DNA of 64,000 nucleotides from AC-32 sp035518635 (lineage in GTDB: Bacteria; Actinomycetota; Thermoleophilia; Gaiellales; Gaiellaceae): assembly GCA_035518635.1 (NCBI GenBank), contig DATIXI010000020.1, positions 1 to 64,000 on the forward strand, read 5' to 3'. Numbering within the stretch: the first letter of the stretch is position 1; every line of letters starts with the position of its first letter. Shown here one piece after another: positions 1-8,760 of the stretch. The notes below the pieces were generated by a model that worked only from the letters and a program-made list of their open reading frames with translations, was not told the DNA's origin and made no database searches. A program made the translations under genes and the position numbers.

Positions 1-161
1 CCGAGCCCGTACCAGACGGCGACCGGGAGGACCGCGAACAGGTACAGCCCGCCGAGGCTCAGGACCGGTGCGACCTCCTTGAGGCCGAAGATCACCCCCG
101 TCACGACCGCAACTGCCGCGATGCTCACCGCAGTCCGGACGAGGAATCGAGGTGCGTTCAC
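1..161 (-). CDS. N-terminal fragment of a DUF4118 membrane sensor protein (cut by window edge)
   Basis: Reading leftward from a GTG at 161, 53 residues are visible before the window ends. They contain two hydrophobic stretches, and the segment reading VLSLGGLYLFAVLPVAV nearly duplicates the matching part of the DUF4118 domain of the divergent kdpD-like gene at 229. DUF4118 is the four-helix membrane domain of KdpD-type kinases. The gene is therefore probably a second membrane sensor, perhaps another histidine kinase, transcribed away from the kdp genes across a 67-nt gap. The protein's remaining domains lie outside the window, so its output function is unknown. The start is chosen because the hydrophobic region begins just after it. 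Confidence 0.7.
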   Translation of the reverse strand, partial: MNAPRFLVRTAVSIAAVAVVTGVIFGLKEVAPVLSLGGLYLFAVLPVAVWYGL

Positions 162-228
162 GGCCGAGGTGTACCACCCCTCCGGCAGCGCCGTCCAGCG
201 GGGGTTCCCCGCTTGCGATCATTGGAGC

Positions 229-1641
229 ATGAGCTCGCACTCACAGCCACTCCGGCTCACCCGGCGGCGCGGCTCCGACGCGCGGACTGCCGCGAAGGGA
301 TGGACGGTCGGCCTGGCCGTCAGCGCCGCGCTCGTGGCCGCCGTGACCGGCGCGATCGCGCTCCTCGAGCCGCACGTGCCGGTGCTCAGCCTCGGCATCC
401 TGTACCTGTTCGCGGTCCTGCCGGTCGCGGTTCTGTGGGGCCTCCCGCTGGCGATCGCGGTTTCTGTCGCGAGCATGCTCGCGTACAACTTCTTCTTCCT
501 GCCGCCGACCCACACGTTCACGCTCGCGGACTCTCGGAACTGGTTCGCGCTCGGCGTCTTCGTCGTCACCTCGGTGGTGGTGAGCGAGCTCGCGGCCCGG
601 TCGAGGAGACGTGCGACCGAGGCGGCGCTCCTCGCCGGGATCGCAGGGCTGCTGCTCGAGCACGGCCAGGTGAGCGGCGAGCTCGAGCGGATCGCCGCCC
701 AGGCCGCGCCTGCTCTACGCGTCGACAGCGTGAGGATCCTTCTCGGCGACGACCCGCCGCCGGTCGGCCGTGCCGAATCCCAGGCGGTGCTTGCCGACGG
801 CAGGTGCGTGGGGACGATCCTCCTCGAGGGCCCGCACCCCGGAAGCGCCGCGGCCCGAAAGCGGCTCCTGCCGGCGCTCTCGTCGCTGCTCGGCGTCGCG
901 ATCGACCGCGAGCGGCTGGCGCAGGAGGCGCTCGAGGCGGAGGCGCTGCGCCGCAGCGACGCGATGAAGACGGCCGTCCTCCGGGCTGTCAGCCACGATC
1001 TGCGCTCACCGCTGATGGCGATTCTCACCGCCGGCGGTGCGCTTGCGCGCCACGATCTCGATCTCGGCCCGGACGACGAGCAGGAGCTGGTGTCGACGAT
1101 CGTCCATGAGGGCCGGCGCCTCGCGCGGCTGGTGGACAACCTGCTCGACCTGTCCCGGCTCGAGGCCGGGGCGTTGCAGCCCGAGCCGGACGTCTGGGCC
1201 GTGGACGATCTCGTCGTGCAGGCGCTCGGCGAGGTCGGCGAGACGGGCGCGCGCATCACGGTCGACTTCGCGGAGTCGTCACCGACCGTCCGCGTCGACG
1301 CGCAGCAGATCGAGCGGGTGCTCGTGAACCTCCTGGAGAACGCGCTCAAGTACTCGCCGAGCGGCGAGCCTGTGCGCGTTCAGGTCTCCACGACGCCCTC
1401 TCAGGTTCTCGTGCGGGTCGTGGACCGGGGCCCTGGCGTTGCGCCCGGCGAGCTCGAGCGGGTCTTCCAGCCGTTTCAGCGGGGCTCGGCCGGCGGCAGC
1501 GGGGCCGGAGCGGGGCTCGGCCTGGCGATCGCCAGGGGGTTCGCCGAGGCGAACGGCGGCCGCGTCTGGGCGGAGTCGCGCCCGGGACAGGGAGCGACGT
1601 TCGTGCTCGAGCTTCCCGCAGAGGGCTCCGGCAGCCTGTGA
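229..1641 (+). CDS. kdpD: KdpD C-terminal half: DUF4118-GAF-histidine kinase
   Basis: A 470-aa membrane histidine kinase predicted to phosphorylate KdpE. From N to C: hydrophobic DUF4118 region (about residues 25-120), a GAF-like linker, a HisKA helix with SHDLRSPL as the phospho-acceptor motif, and an HATPase domain with N box NLLENALKYS and G box GLGLAIA. It lacks the N-terminal KdpD/Usp regulatory domain of classical KdpD (about 900 aa in E. coli); that part is encoded separately at 7669-8760. The frame is open further upstream, but the ATG at 229 follows a GGAG and leaves room for the divergent gene, so I chose it. It overlaps kdpE by 4 nt (GTGA). Confidence 0.9.
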   Translation: MSSHSQPLRLTRRRGSDARTAAKGWTVGLAVSAALVAAVTGAIALLEPHVPVLSLGILYLFAVLPVAVLWGLPLAIAVSVASMLAYNFFFLPPTHTFTLADSRNWFALGVFVVTSVVVSELAARSRRRATEAALLAGIAGLLLEHGQVSGELERIAAQAAPALRVDSVRILLGDDPPPVGRAESQAVLADGRCVGTILLEGPHPGSAAARKRLLPALSSLLGVAIDRERLAQEALEAEALRRSDAMKTAVLRAVSHDLRSPLMAILTAGGALARHDLDLGPDDEQELVSTIVHEGRRLARLVDNLLDLSRLEAGALQPEPDVWAVDDLVVQALGEVGETGARITVDFAESSPTVRVDAQQIERVLVNLLENALKYSPSGEPVRVQVSTTPSQVLVRVVDRGPGVAPGELERVFQPFQRGSAGGSGAGAGLGLAIARGFAEANGGRVWAESRPGQGATFVLELPAEGSGSL

Positions 1642-2330
1642 AGGGGCGGCGGGTGCTCGTCGTCGACGACGAGCAGCAGATCCTGCGCGCGCTCCGCACC
1701 AGCCTGCGCGGCGCCGGGTTCGAGGTGGAGACCGCCGACACCGCGGAGGGCGCGCTCGCCGCGGCCGCGATGCGGCCTCCGGAGGCGGTCATCCTCGACC
1801 TCGTCCTCCCGGACGGCACCGGCACCGAGGTCGTCCGCGAGCTCCGGACCTGGAGCTCGGCCCCGGTGATCGTGCTCTCCGCGGTGGGCGACGAGCAGGA
1901 GAAGGTGGCGGCGCTCAATGCGGGCGCCGACGACTACGTCGAAAAACCGGTCGGGATCGACGAGCTGATCGCCCGCCTGCGCGCCGCCCTTCGCCGGGCG
2001 GCGCCCTCGGCCGAGCCGCTGATCACCGTCGGCGACCTCGACGTCGACCTCGAGAAGCGCGAGGTCAGGGTCGAGGGCAAGCCCGTGCACCTGACGCCGC
2101 ACCAATTCGACCTGCTGCGGGTGCTCGCGCGCAACGAGGGGAAGCTGCTCACGCACCGCGCCATCCTGCAGGAGGTCTGGGGCCCGGGCTACGGCTCCGA
2201 GTCGAACCTGCTCCACGTGCACGTCTCCCAGCTGCGCCGCAAGATCGAGCCGGACCCGGCCAGGCCGCGCTACCTGCTCACCGAGCCGGGCGCGGGCTAC
2301 CGCCTGGTCGACCCCGCCACGCGCGGCTGA
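1638..2330 (+). CDS. kdpE: KdpE response regulator (OmpR/PhoB family)
   Basis: A 230-aa two-domain DNA-binding response regulator. The receiver domain starts VLVVDDEQQ, has its phospho-acceptor Asp in VILDLVLPDG, and a conserved Lys in DDYVEKPVG. The C-terminal winged helix has the recognition-helix region SNLLHVHVSQLRRKI. It is translationally coupled to the kinase upstream through a GTGA overlap. KdpE activates K+-uptake genes; here the structural operon starts 78 nt downstream, behind paired direct repeats at 2336-2385 of the spacing this family binds. Confidence 0.93.
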   Translation: MKGRRVLVVDDEQQILRALRTSLRGAGFEVETADTAEGALAAAAMRPPEAVILDLVLPDGTGTEVVRELRTWSSAPVIVLSAVGDEQEKVAALNAGADDYVEKPVGIDELIARLRAALRRAAPSAEPLITVGDLDVDLEKREVRVEGKPVHLTPHQFDLLRVLARNEGKLLTHRAILQEVWGPGYGSESNLLHVHVSQLRRKIEPDPARPRYLLTEPGAGYRLVDPATRG

Positions 2331-2335
2331 GCCAC

Positions 2336-2385
2336 CTTCAGGATTTCTTCAGGGCGCCGCGCGCAACCTTCAGCCGACCCTCAGC
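2336..2385 (+). promoter_or_regulatory. Candidate KdpE box: two pairs of 7-N4-7 direct repeats
   Basis: CTTCAGG-ATTT-CTTCAGG at 2336-2353 is followed by CTTCAGC-CGAC-CCTCAGC at 2368-2385. Repeat starts lie at 2336, 2347, 2368 and 2379, so each pair has the 11-bp pitch used by OmpR/PhoB-family dimers, and the two pairs are 32 bp (about three helical turns) apart. The array ends 10 nt before the -10-like hexamer at 2396, the position of an activator. That KdpE binds here is inference. Confidence 0.6.
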
Positions 2386-2395
2386 ACGTCCGGGC

Positions 2396-2401
2396 TAGCG
2401 T
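2396..2401 (+). promoter_or_regulatory. -10-like hexamer TAGCGT, kdp structural operon
   Basis: TAGCGT ends 7 nt before the ATG at 2409. Confidence 0.55.
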
Positions 2402-2408
2402 CGATGGC

Positions 2409-3083
2409 ATGAGATTCATCGGTGCGGCAGGGAATCCGGCGCCGAGCTCCTTCCGAGCGCCCAGGCCTCTCAAGGCGTCGCGGCCGCTCCTCGCGCTGAG
2501 CCTCGTTCCGCTCATCGCGGGTGTCGCCGGCCTCATTCCCGAGCTCGACGGGCTCGTGCTCGGGGCGTTGATCGCGGGCACCGCCGCTCTTCGAGCCGGC
2601 CTCGACTGGTGGCACCTGTCGAGCCTCCGCCGCCGAGCAGATCTCGAGTTGCTCGGCGCCGCCGTTCCACGTCACGCCGACCTCGTTGCGTGGCGGTCCA
2701 ACGAGCTGACGTCCGAGGACAATCGCCGCCTCCTCGCCAAGGCGCTGCGCGGTCTGGTCTCGGACCTCGAGCCGGGCCGGCTACCCGGGGCCTCACCGCT
2801 GAACAGGCCCGGCGTACGACCCCACACAGACCTGATCCTGGCGCTCGGGACGCGCATCGGCGAGCTGGAGCGGCCCGTCTCCGCGCAAAGCATCCTGCTC
2901 GTACAGAACCTCCTCACGGACGGCTTCGGCCCGCTGTACGCACGTGATCGCGTCGACGAGCTCGGTCCTGAGCTGAGACGCTCCCTGCAGGCCCTCGGCA
3001 GCCGGCTGCCGGCATCCGACCCGGCGCCAACTCCGGCCGGGGCTCACGTCAGGCTTCACGTCTCCCGGAACGGGAGGCGTTGA
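2409..3083 (+). CDS. Unknown membrane protein, first gene of the kdp structural operon
   Basis: A 224-aa protein I do not recognise. Residues about 27-65 form two hydrophobic helices (LLALSLVPLIAGVAGLI and a second after a short PELDG turn). The remainder is a soluble, mostly helical and charged C-terminal part without recognisable motifs. Its TGA overlaps the ATG of the next small gene, so it is translated with the kdp transporter genes and sits between the two-component system and kdpF. A role in assembling or regulating the K+ pump is a guess from position only. Confidence 0.75.
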   Translation: MRFIGAAGNPAPSSFRAPRPLKASRPLLALSLVPLIAGVAGLIPELDGLVLGALIAGTAALRAGLDWWHLSSLRRRADLELLGAAVPRHADLVAWRSNELTSEDNRRLLAKALRGLVSDLEPGRLPGASPLNRPGVRPHTDLILALGTRIGELERPVSAQSILLVQNLLTDGFGPLYARDRVDELGPELRRSLQALGSRLPASDPAPTPAGAHVRLHVSRNGRR

Positions 3084-3166
3084 TGTACGACCTCGCAGCA
3101 ATCGCCATCGCCGCGGTGTGTTTCCTGTTCGTGTTCCTGTTCCTCTTCGTGCTGGAGCGGATCTGA
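3083..3166 (+). CDS. 27-aa single-span membrane peptide upstream of kdpF
   Basis: The peptide starts MYDLAAIAIAAVCFLFVF and ends VLERI, so it is almost entirely one transmembrane helix with a charged end. The ATG overlaps the previous stop (TGATG), and its own TGA overlaps the ATG of kdpF in the same way. A similar unnamed mini-gene precedes kdpF in other actinobacteria as far as I recall. It is distinct from KdpF, which follows. The product may be a second small subunit, or the gene may serve mainly to couple translation. Confidence 0.75.
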   Translation: MYDLAAIAIAAVCFLFVFLFLFVLERI

Positions 3167-3255
3167 TGTCCGCTGCCGACATCTTCGGGCTCACCGTCTC
3201 GGTGCTCGTGTTCGCCTACCTGCTCTACGCCCTGTTCCGCGGGGAGCGCTTCTAG
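3166..3255 (+). CDS. kdpF: KdpF, small subunit of the K+-transporting ATPase
   Basis: A 29-aa peptide beginning MSAADIFGLTVSVLVFAYLL and ending in a short polar tail (RGERF). This is the usual KdpF layout: one helix, then a short charged end. KdpF stabilises the KdpABC complex in the membrane. Start and stop are fixed by the ATGA overlap upstream and the kdpA ATG that follows directly after the TAG. Confidence 0.85.
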   Translation: MSAADIFGLTVSVLVFAYLLYALFRGERF

Positions 3256-4971
3256 ATGAGCGGCCAGGGAATCGGCCAGATCGTCGTCTACGCGCTTGCA
3301 CTGGTCGTGCTCGGCTACCCGCTCGGCCTCTACATGGCCCGGGTCTACGCCGACGGCGCGTTCGCAGCGCACGGCTGGCTGGGTTGGCTGGACTGGATCG
3401 AGCGCGGCTTCTACCGCATCGTCCGCACCCAGCGCGAGAAGGAGCAGGACTGGAAGAGCTATGGCATCACGGTGCTCGTCTTCAGCGTGCTCTTCTGGGG
3501 GCTGCTGTACCTGATCCAGCGCGCACAGGGGCACCTGTTCCTGAACCCGGACGGCATGAAAGGCGTGCCATCGCATCTGTCGCTGAACACGGCGGCGAGC
3601 TTCGTCACGAACACCAACTGGCAGTTCTACGGCGGCGAGTACACGATGTCGTACCTGACCCAGATGGCCGGGCTGGCGGTGCAGAACTTCGTCTCGGCCG
3701 CAGTCGGGATGGCAGTGCTCGTGGCGGTCGTGCGCGGGATCGCGCGCCGCTCAGCGGGGACGCTCGGCAACTTCTGGGTCGACCTCTACCGCTCGCTCGT
3801 CTACATTTTGCTGCCGCTCGCCGTCGTGGTGAGCACGATCCTGATCTGGCAGGGCGTGCCGCAGACCCTCCACGGCCATGCAACCGCGACGACGCTGCAG
3901 GGCGCGCAGCAGACGATCGCGCGCGGTCCGGTCGCATCGCAGATCGCGATCAAGCAGCTCGGCACGAACGGCGGCGGCTTCTACAACTCGAACTCGGCCG
4001 TCCCGTTCGAGAACCCGACCGGGCTCTCGAATTTCGTTGAGATGCTCGCGATCCTGCTGATCCCGGCGGCGCAGGTGTTCATGTTCGGGAAGATGGTGTT
4101 CAACCGCCGCCACGCCCTGGCGGTTTTCGCGGCCATGTTCATCGTGTTCGCGATCGGCATCTCCGTGAACCTGCCCGCGGAGCAGCACGGCTCGCAGGTG
4201 CTCCGCAACTCCGGCGTCAACATCACGCAAGGTCACGGCCAGAGCGGCGGCAACATGTCCGACAAGGAGGTCCGCTTCGGCCAGGCGGTGAGCACGAACT
4301 GGACCGTCGCCACCAGCGACGCCTCGAACGGCTCGGTCAACAACGGCTTCGACGCGCAGACCGCCGCCGGCGGTGCGGTTCCGCTCGTCAACCTCTTCCT
4401 CGGCGAGGTGATCTTCGGCGGGGTCGGCTCCGGCCTCTACGGGATGTTCTTCTACATCGTCGTCGCCGTCTTCGTGGCCGGTCTGATGGTGGGCCGGACG
4501 CCCGAATGGCTCGGGAAGAAGATCGAGGCGCGCGAGATCAAGTACGCCGCGGTGGGTGCGCTGTTCGTGCCGACCATGGTCCTCGTCCTCACCGCCCTGT
4601 CCATCGCCACGAAGAGCGGGGTCGCGTCCATCTTCAACAGCGGCGTCCACGGCTTCACGGAGACGCTCTATGCCTACGACTCGCAGTCGAACAACAACGG
4701 CAGCGCCTTTGCCGGCTTCGGGGTCACGAATTTCAGCGCCTACTTCGGCGCGATCGCCATGCTGCTCGGACGGTTCGTGCCGATGTTCGCGGGGCTCGCG
4801 CTCGCCGGCGCGCTGGCGCGCAAGAAGGTCACGCCCGTCTCCGCCGGGACGTTCCGCACCGACGGGCCGACGTTCGTCGTGCTCCTGATCGGCGTGATCG
4901 CGCTCACGGCAGGGCTGATGATCTTCCCGGCGCTCACGCTCGGCCCGATCGTCGAGGGGCTGACGCACTGA
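3256..4971 (+). CDS. kdpA: KdpA, K+-channel-like subunit of the K+-transporting ATPase
   Basis: A 571-aa polytopic membrane protein, the normal length for KdpA. It belongs to the superfamily of K+ transporters and carries the selectivity-filter repeats, visible in segments such as GTNGGGFYNSNSA. It binds and translocates K+ while KdpB hydrolyses ATP. It begins one base after the kdpF stop, and its TGA overlaps the ATG of kdpC by one base. In the usual order kdpB follows kdpA; here kdpC is interposed. Confidence 0.96.
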   Translation: MSGQGIGQIVVYALALVVLGYPLGLYMARVYADGAFAAHGWLGWLDWIERGFYRIVRTQREKEQDWKSYGITVLVFSVLFWGLLYLIQRAQGHLFLNPDGMKGVPSHLSLNTAASFVTNTNWQFYGGEYTMSYLTQMAGLAVQNFVSAAVGMAVLVAVVRGIARRSAGTLGNFWVDLYRSLVYILLPLAVVVSTILIWQGVPQTLHGHATATTLQGAQQTIARGPVASQIAIKQLGTNGGGFYNSNSAVPFENPTGLSNFVEMLAILLIPAAQVFMFGKMVFNRRHALAVFAAMFIVFAIGISVNLPAEQHGSQVLRNSGVNITQGHGQSGGNMSDKEVRFGQAVSTNWTVATSDASNGSVNNGFDAQTAAGGAVPLVNLFLGEVIFGGVGSGLYGMFFYIVVAVFVAGLMVGRTPEWLGKKIEAREIKYAAVGALFVPTMVLVLTALSIATKSGVASIFNSGVHGFTETLYAYDSQSNNNGSAFAGFGVTNFSAYFGAIAMLLGRFVPMFAGLALAGALARKKVTPVSAGTFRTDGPTFVVLLIGVIALTAGLMIFPALTLGPIVEGLTH

Positions 4972-5558
4972 TGCGCAACGTCGTCAGCTCCGTGATCGCG
5001 ATCGCCCTACTGACGGCGTTCTTCGGGTTCGTCTACCCGTTCGTCATGACCGGCTTCGCCCAGGTTGCGTTCAAGCACCAGGCCAACGCCAGCCTCATCG
5101 AGCGGAACGGCAGGGTCGTCGGATCGAAGCTTGCCGCGCAGGAGTTCAAGAGCCCGCGGTACTTCCACGAGCGACCCTCCGCGACGGTGCCGGCCTACAA
5201 CGCGGGCGGAACCACGTTCGCCAACCTCGGACCCACCAACCCGGACCTGGCCAAGAACGTGAAGGCAGCCGCGAAGGCGATTCTCAAGCTCGAGGGCCCG
5301 TACAACCCGGGTCTGACGATCCGCCAGATCCCCGTGGACGCGGTCACGACCTCGGGCTCGGGCATCGACCCCGACATCTCGCCGGCCTACGCGGAGCTCC
5401 AGGCGCGCCGGATCGCGGCCGAGCGGAAGCTGCCGCTCTCGACCGTCCAGAAGCTGATCAAGGAAAACACCGACGGCCGCTCGTGGGGCTTCTTCGGCGA
5501 GCCAGGCGTCAACGTCCTCGAGCTGAATCTCGCGCTCGACAGACAGGGAGGCAAGTAG
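4971..5558 (+). CDS. kdpC: KdpC, accessory subunit of the K+-transporting ATPase
   Basis: A 195-aa protein with one N-terminal transmembrane helix (VVSSVIAIALLTAFFGFVY) and a periplasm-facing domain. KdpC hallmarks are present: GSGIDPDISPAYAELQARRIA and the C-terminal GFFGEPGVNVLELNLAL. KdpC raises the ATP affinity of the pump. Its position between kdpA and kdpB departs from the common kdpFABC order. The stop lies directly before the kdpB ATG. Confidence 0.95.
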   Translation: MRNVVSSVIAIALLTAFFGFVYPFVMTGFAQVAFKHQANASLIERNGRVVGSKLAAQEFKSPRYFHERPSATVPAYNAGGTTFANLGPTNPDLAKNVKAAAKAILKLEGPYNPGLTIRQIPVDAVTTSGSGIDPDISPAYAELQARRIAAERKLPLSTVQKLIKENTDGRSWGFFGEPGVNVLELNLALDRQGGK

Positions 5559-7664
5559 ATGTCGTCAATCGCTGCGCCGTCTCCGACCGCGCCGTCTTCG
5601 GTCACGACAGCTAGGCGCAAGAGCGTCTTCTCGCGCGAGATCGTCCTGATTGCGATCCGCGACTCCTTCCCCAAGCTCGATCCGCGTCTGCAGTTCCGGA
5701 ACCCGGTGATGTTCATCGTCGAGATCGGGAGCGTGATCACCACGGTGATCTTCTTCCTCGAGCTCGCGCGCGGTCAGTATTCGCAGCTCTGGTTCGTCGG
5801 GGTGATCGCCTTCTGGCTCTGGCTGACCGTCCTGTTCGCGAACTTCGCCGAAGCGGTGGCCGAGGGTCGCGGGAAGGCGCAGGCGAACGCGCTCCGCGCG
5901 ACGCGCACGACGACGACCGCCCACCGCCGCCAGGACAGCGGCGGTCTCGAGGACGTGCCCGCCCCGGACCTGCAGAAGGGCGACGTGGTCGTCGTCACGG
6001 CGGGCGAGGTCATTCCGGCGGACGGGGAGATCATCGAGGGCGTCGGTTCGGTCGACGAATCGGCGATCACGGGAGAGTCCGCCCCCGTGATCCGCGAGTC
6101 GGGCGGCGACCGCTCCGCCGTCACGGGCGGAACCAAGCTGCTCTCGGACCAGCTCGTGATCGTCGTGACCCAGGAGCCGGGCAAGTCCTTCCTCGACCGG
6201 ATGATCGCGCTCGTGGAGGGCGCCGAGCGCCGCAAGACGCCGAACGAGATCGCGCTCAACATCCTCCTCGCGGCGCTCACGATCACGTTCCTGGCCGCTG
6301 TCACGACGCTGCGGCCGTACGCGATCTACGCCGGCACCCCGACCTCGCAGACCGTGCTGATCGCGCTGCTCGTGGCCCTGATCCCGACGACGATCGGCGC
6401 CCTCCTCTCGGCAATCGGGATCGCGGGCATGGACCGGATGGTGCAGCGGAACGTCCTCGCGATGTCCGGCCGCGCCGTCGAGGCCGCGGGTGACGTCGAC
6501 GTGCTCCTGCTCGACAAGACCGGCACGATCACGCTCGGCAACCGCCAGGCGGTCGAGTTCGTCCCCGTCGACGGCGTCACCGACAACGAGCTCGCCGAGG
6601 CGGCCCAGCTATCGTCGCTCGCCGACGAGACGCCCGAGGGCCGGTCGATCGTCGTCCTGGCGAAGGAGCGCTACGGCCTGCGCGGACGCGAGCTCGCCGA
6701 GAAGGAAGCGACGTTCATCCCCTTCTCCGCGACCACGCGCATGAGCGGCGTCGATCTCAACGGGCACCGCCTGCGCAAAGGTGCGGCCGACGCCGTCAAG
6801 CGGTTCGTGGAGGAGCAGGGCGGGCGCTCGCCGGCGCGCCTGGACGAGGAGGTCGACAAGATCGCCCGACTCGGCGGCACACCGCTCGTGGTCGCGCAGG
6901 ACAACTTCGTGCTCGGCGTCATCCACCTGAAGGACGTCATCAAGGGCGGCATGCAGGAGCGCTTCGACGAGCTGCGCAGAATGGGCATCCGCACGGTCAT
7001 GATCACCGGGGACAACCGTGTCACCGCGGCGGTGATCGCCGAGGAGTCGGGCGTCGACGACTTCCTCGCAGAGGCGACGCCCGAGACCAAGATGGCGCTC
7101 ATCAAGGAGGAGCAGGGGAAGGGACGGATGGTCGCGATGACCGGCGACGGCACGAACGACGCACCCGCCCTCGCGCAGTCCGACGTCGGCGTGGCGATGA
7201 ACGCGGGCACCTCCGCCGCGAAGGAGGCCGGCAACATGGTCGACCTCGACAACAACCCGACGAAGCTGATCGAGATCGTCGAGGTCGCCAAGCAGCAGCT
7301 GATCACCCGCGGCGCGCTTACCACCTTCTCGATCGCGAACGACGTCGCCAAGTACTTCGCGATCCTGCCCGCGATGTTCGCCTTCACCTACGCGTCGAAG
7401 CCCGGCAAGCGCGGACCACTCGACTCGCTGAACATCATGCATCTGGGGACGCCCAAGAGCGCGATCGTCTCCGCCATCATCTTCAACGCGCTCATCATCC
7501 CGGCGCTGGTGCCCCTCGCCCTTCGCGGGGTCAAGTACCGAGCGATCGGGGCGACGGCGCTCCTGCGCAGGAACCTCCTGATCTATGGTCTCGGCGGCAT
7601 GATCCTTCCCTTCATCGGGATCAAGCTGATCGACCTAGTCGTCCACAACCTGTTCGGCGCATGA
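5559..7664 (+). CDS. kdpB: KdpB, catalytic P-type ATPase subunit
   Basis: A 701-aa P-type (P1A) ATPase that hydrolyses ATP to drive K+ uptake. Visible motifs: the actuator-domain TGES (SAITGESAPV), the phosphorylation motif DKTGTITLGNR, and the hinge MTGDGTNDAPALAQSDVG. The C-terminal part carries three hydrophobic helices. All subunit genes are contiguous or overlapping, as expected for a stoichiometric complex. The length is normal. Confidence 0.97.
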   Translation: MSSIAAPSPTAPSSVTTARRKSVFSREIVLIAIRDSFPKLDPRLQFRNPVMFIVEIGSVITTVIFFLELARGQYSQLWFVGVIAFWLWLTVLFANFAEAVAEGRGKAQANALRATRTTTTAHRRQDSGGLEDVPAPDLQKGDVVVVTAGEVIPADGEIIEGVGSVDESAITGESAPVIRESGGDRSAVTGGTKLLSDQLVIVVTQEPGKSFLDRMIALVEGAERRKTPNEIALNILLAALTITFLAAVTTLRPYAIYAGTPTSQTVLIALLVALIPTTIGALLSAIGIAGMDRMVQRNVLAMSGRAVEAAGDVDVLLLDKTGTITLGNRQAVEFVPVDGVTDNELAEAAQLSSLADETPEGRSIVVLAKERYGLRGRELAEKEATFIPFSATTRMSGVDLNGHRLRKGAADAVKRFVEEQGGRSPARLDEEVDKIARLGGTPLVVAQDNFVLGVIHLKDVIKGGMQERFDELRRMGIRTVMITGDNRVTAAVIAEESGVDDFLAEATPETKMALIKEEQGKGRMVAMTGDGTNDAPALAQSDVGVAMNAGTSAAKEAGNMVDLDNNPTKLIEIVEVAKQQLITRGALTTFSIANDVAKYFAILPAMFAFTYASKPGKRGPLDSLNIMHLGTPKSAIVSAIIFNALIIPALVPLALRGVKYRAIGATALLRRNLLIYGLGGMILPFIGIKLIDLVVHNLFGA

Positions 7665-7668
7665 TGCC

Positions 7669-8760
7669 GTGGCTCGCGGCCACTACCGCATCCTCGTGGG
7701 AATGGCGGCAGGTGTTGGCAAGACCTATCGCATGCTGCTCGAGGGGCGACAAGCGCAGGATCAGGGCATCGACGTCGTAATCGGCTACCTGGAGCCCCAC
7801 GACCGGCCCGAGACGGCCGTGCTGTCGGAGGGGCTCGAGGTCGTGCCGCGACTGCGAACCGCTCACGGCGAGCTGGAGTTCGAGGAGATGGACGTCGATG
7901 CGGTCGTCCGCCGCGCTCCGCAGCTCGCGCTCGTCGACGAGCTGGCCCACACGAATGCGCGCGGCATGCGCCACGAGAAGCGCTACCAGGACATCGCGGA
8001 TGTGCTCGACGCCGGGGTCGACGTGATCTCGACGGTCAACGTCCAGCACCTCGAGAGCCTGAACGACGCGATCTTCGAGCTGACGGGCGTCCGCGTTCGC
8101 GAGACGTTCCCGGACCGGATCCTCGACGAGGCCGACGAGGTCGTGCTCGTCGACCTCTCGCCCGAGGAGCTGCAAGAGCGCCTGCGGGCAGGCAAGGTCT
8201 ACCCGAGGGAACGCGCGGCGGTCGCGCTCGAGAACTTCTTCAAGCAGGAGAATCTCGCCGCGCTGCGGGAGCTCGTGCTGCGCGAGGTCGCCGAGGACGT
8301 GGAGGCCCGCCGCCAGCCCTCTGCCCTCGAGCCGCTCAGCAAGCAGGCCGTGGCGGAGCGAATCCTTGCGCTGATCGAGCCGCAGTCGAAGTCGCAGCGG
8401 ATCCTCAGGCGAGCCTGGCGGTCTGCTCAGCGGCTCGGCGCGGAGATCGACTCGCTGTGGGTCCGGCCGCGAGGGTACGAGCCGACAGCAGAGGAGGCGA
8501 TCCAGCTGGCCGCGCTCAGGCGGCTGGCGAGCGTCCTCGGCATTCACTTCCTCGAGGAGGACGGCGACGACCTCGTCGAGGCGGTCGGGCGCGTCGCGGG
8601 CGAGCGCGGCTCGACCTATGTCTTCGTCGGCACGCCCGACGAGCGCCGCCGCGTCGAGATCCTGCGGGGCTCGCTGCTCTCGAGGATGGTTCGCGAGCTG
8701 CCCGGGCTCGACATCCGCGTGGTCGCCGACCGGGCCCTGAGGGAGGAGCACGGGCTGTGA
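7669..8760 (+). CDS. kdpD: KdpD N-terminal half: KdpD domain plus Usp domain, no kinase
   Basis: A 363-aa soluble protein with a GTG start 4 nt after kdpB. Residues 1-210 are the KdpD sensor domain with Walker A GMAAGVGKT (about 11-19) and LVDELAHTNA as the second nucleotide motif. Residues about 235-360 form a universal-stress-like (Usp) domain. It ends where the membrane domain would begin in full-length KdpD, with no hydrophobic helix or kinase. The kinase half is the separate gene at 229-1641. Together the two proteins cover a complete KdpD, so a complex in trans is the likely arrangement (inference). Confidence 0.9.
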   Translation: MARGHYRILVGMAAGVGKTYRMLLEGRQAQDQGIDVVIGYLEPHDRPETAVLSEGLEVVPRLRTAHGELEFEEMDVDAVVRRAPQLALVDELAHTNARGMRHEKRYQDIADVLDAGVDVISTVNVQHLESLNDAIFELTGVRVRETFPDRILDEADEVVLVDLSPEELQERLRAGKVYPRERAAVALENFFKQENLAALRELVLREVAEDVEARRQPSALEPLSKQAVAERILALIEPQSKSQRILRRAWRSAQRLGAEIDSLWVRPRGYEPTAEEAIQLAALRRLASVLGIHFLEEDGDDLVEAVGRVAGERGSTYVFVGTPDERRRVEILRGSLLSRMVRELPGLDIRVVADRALREEHGL

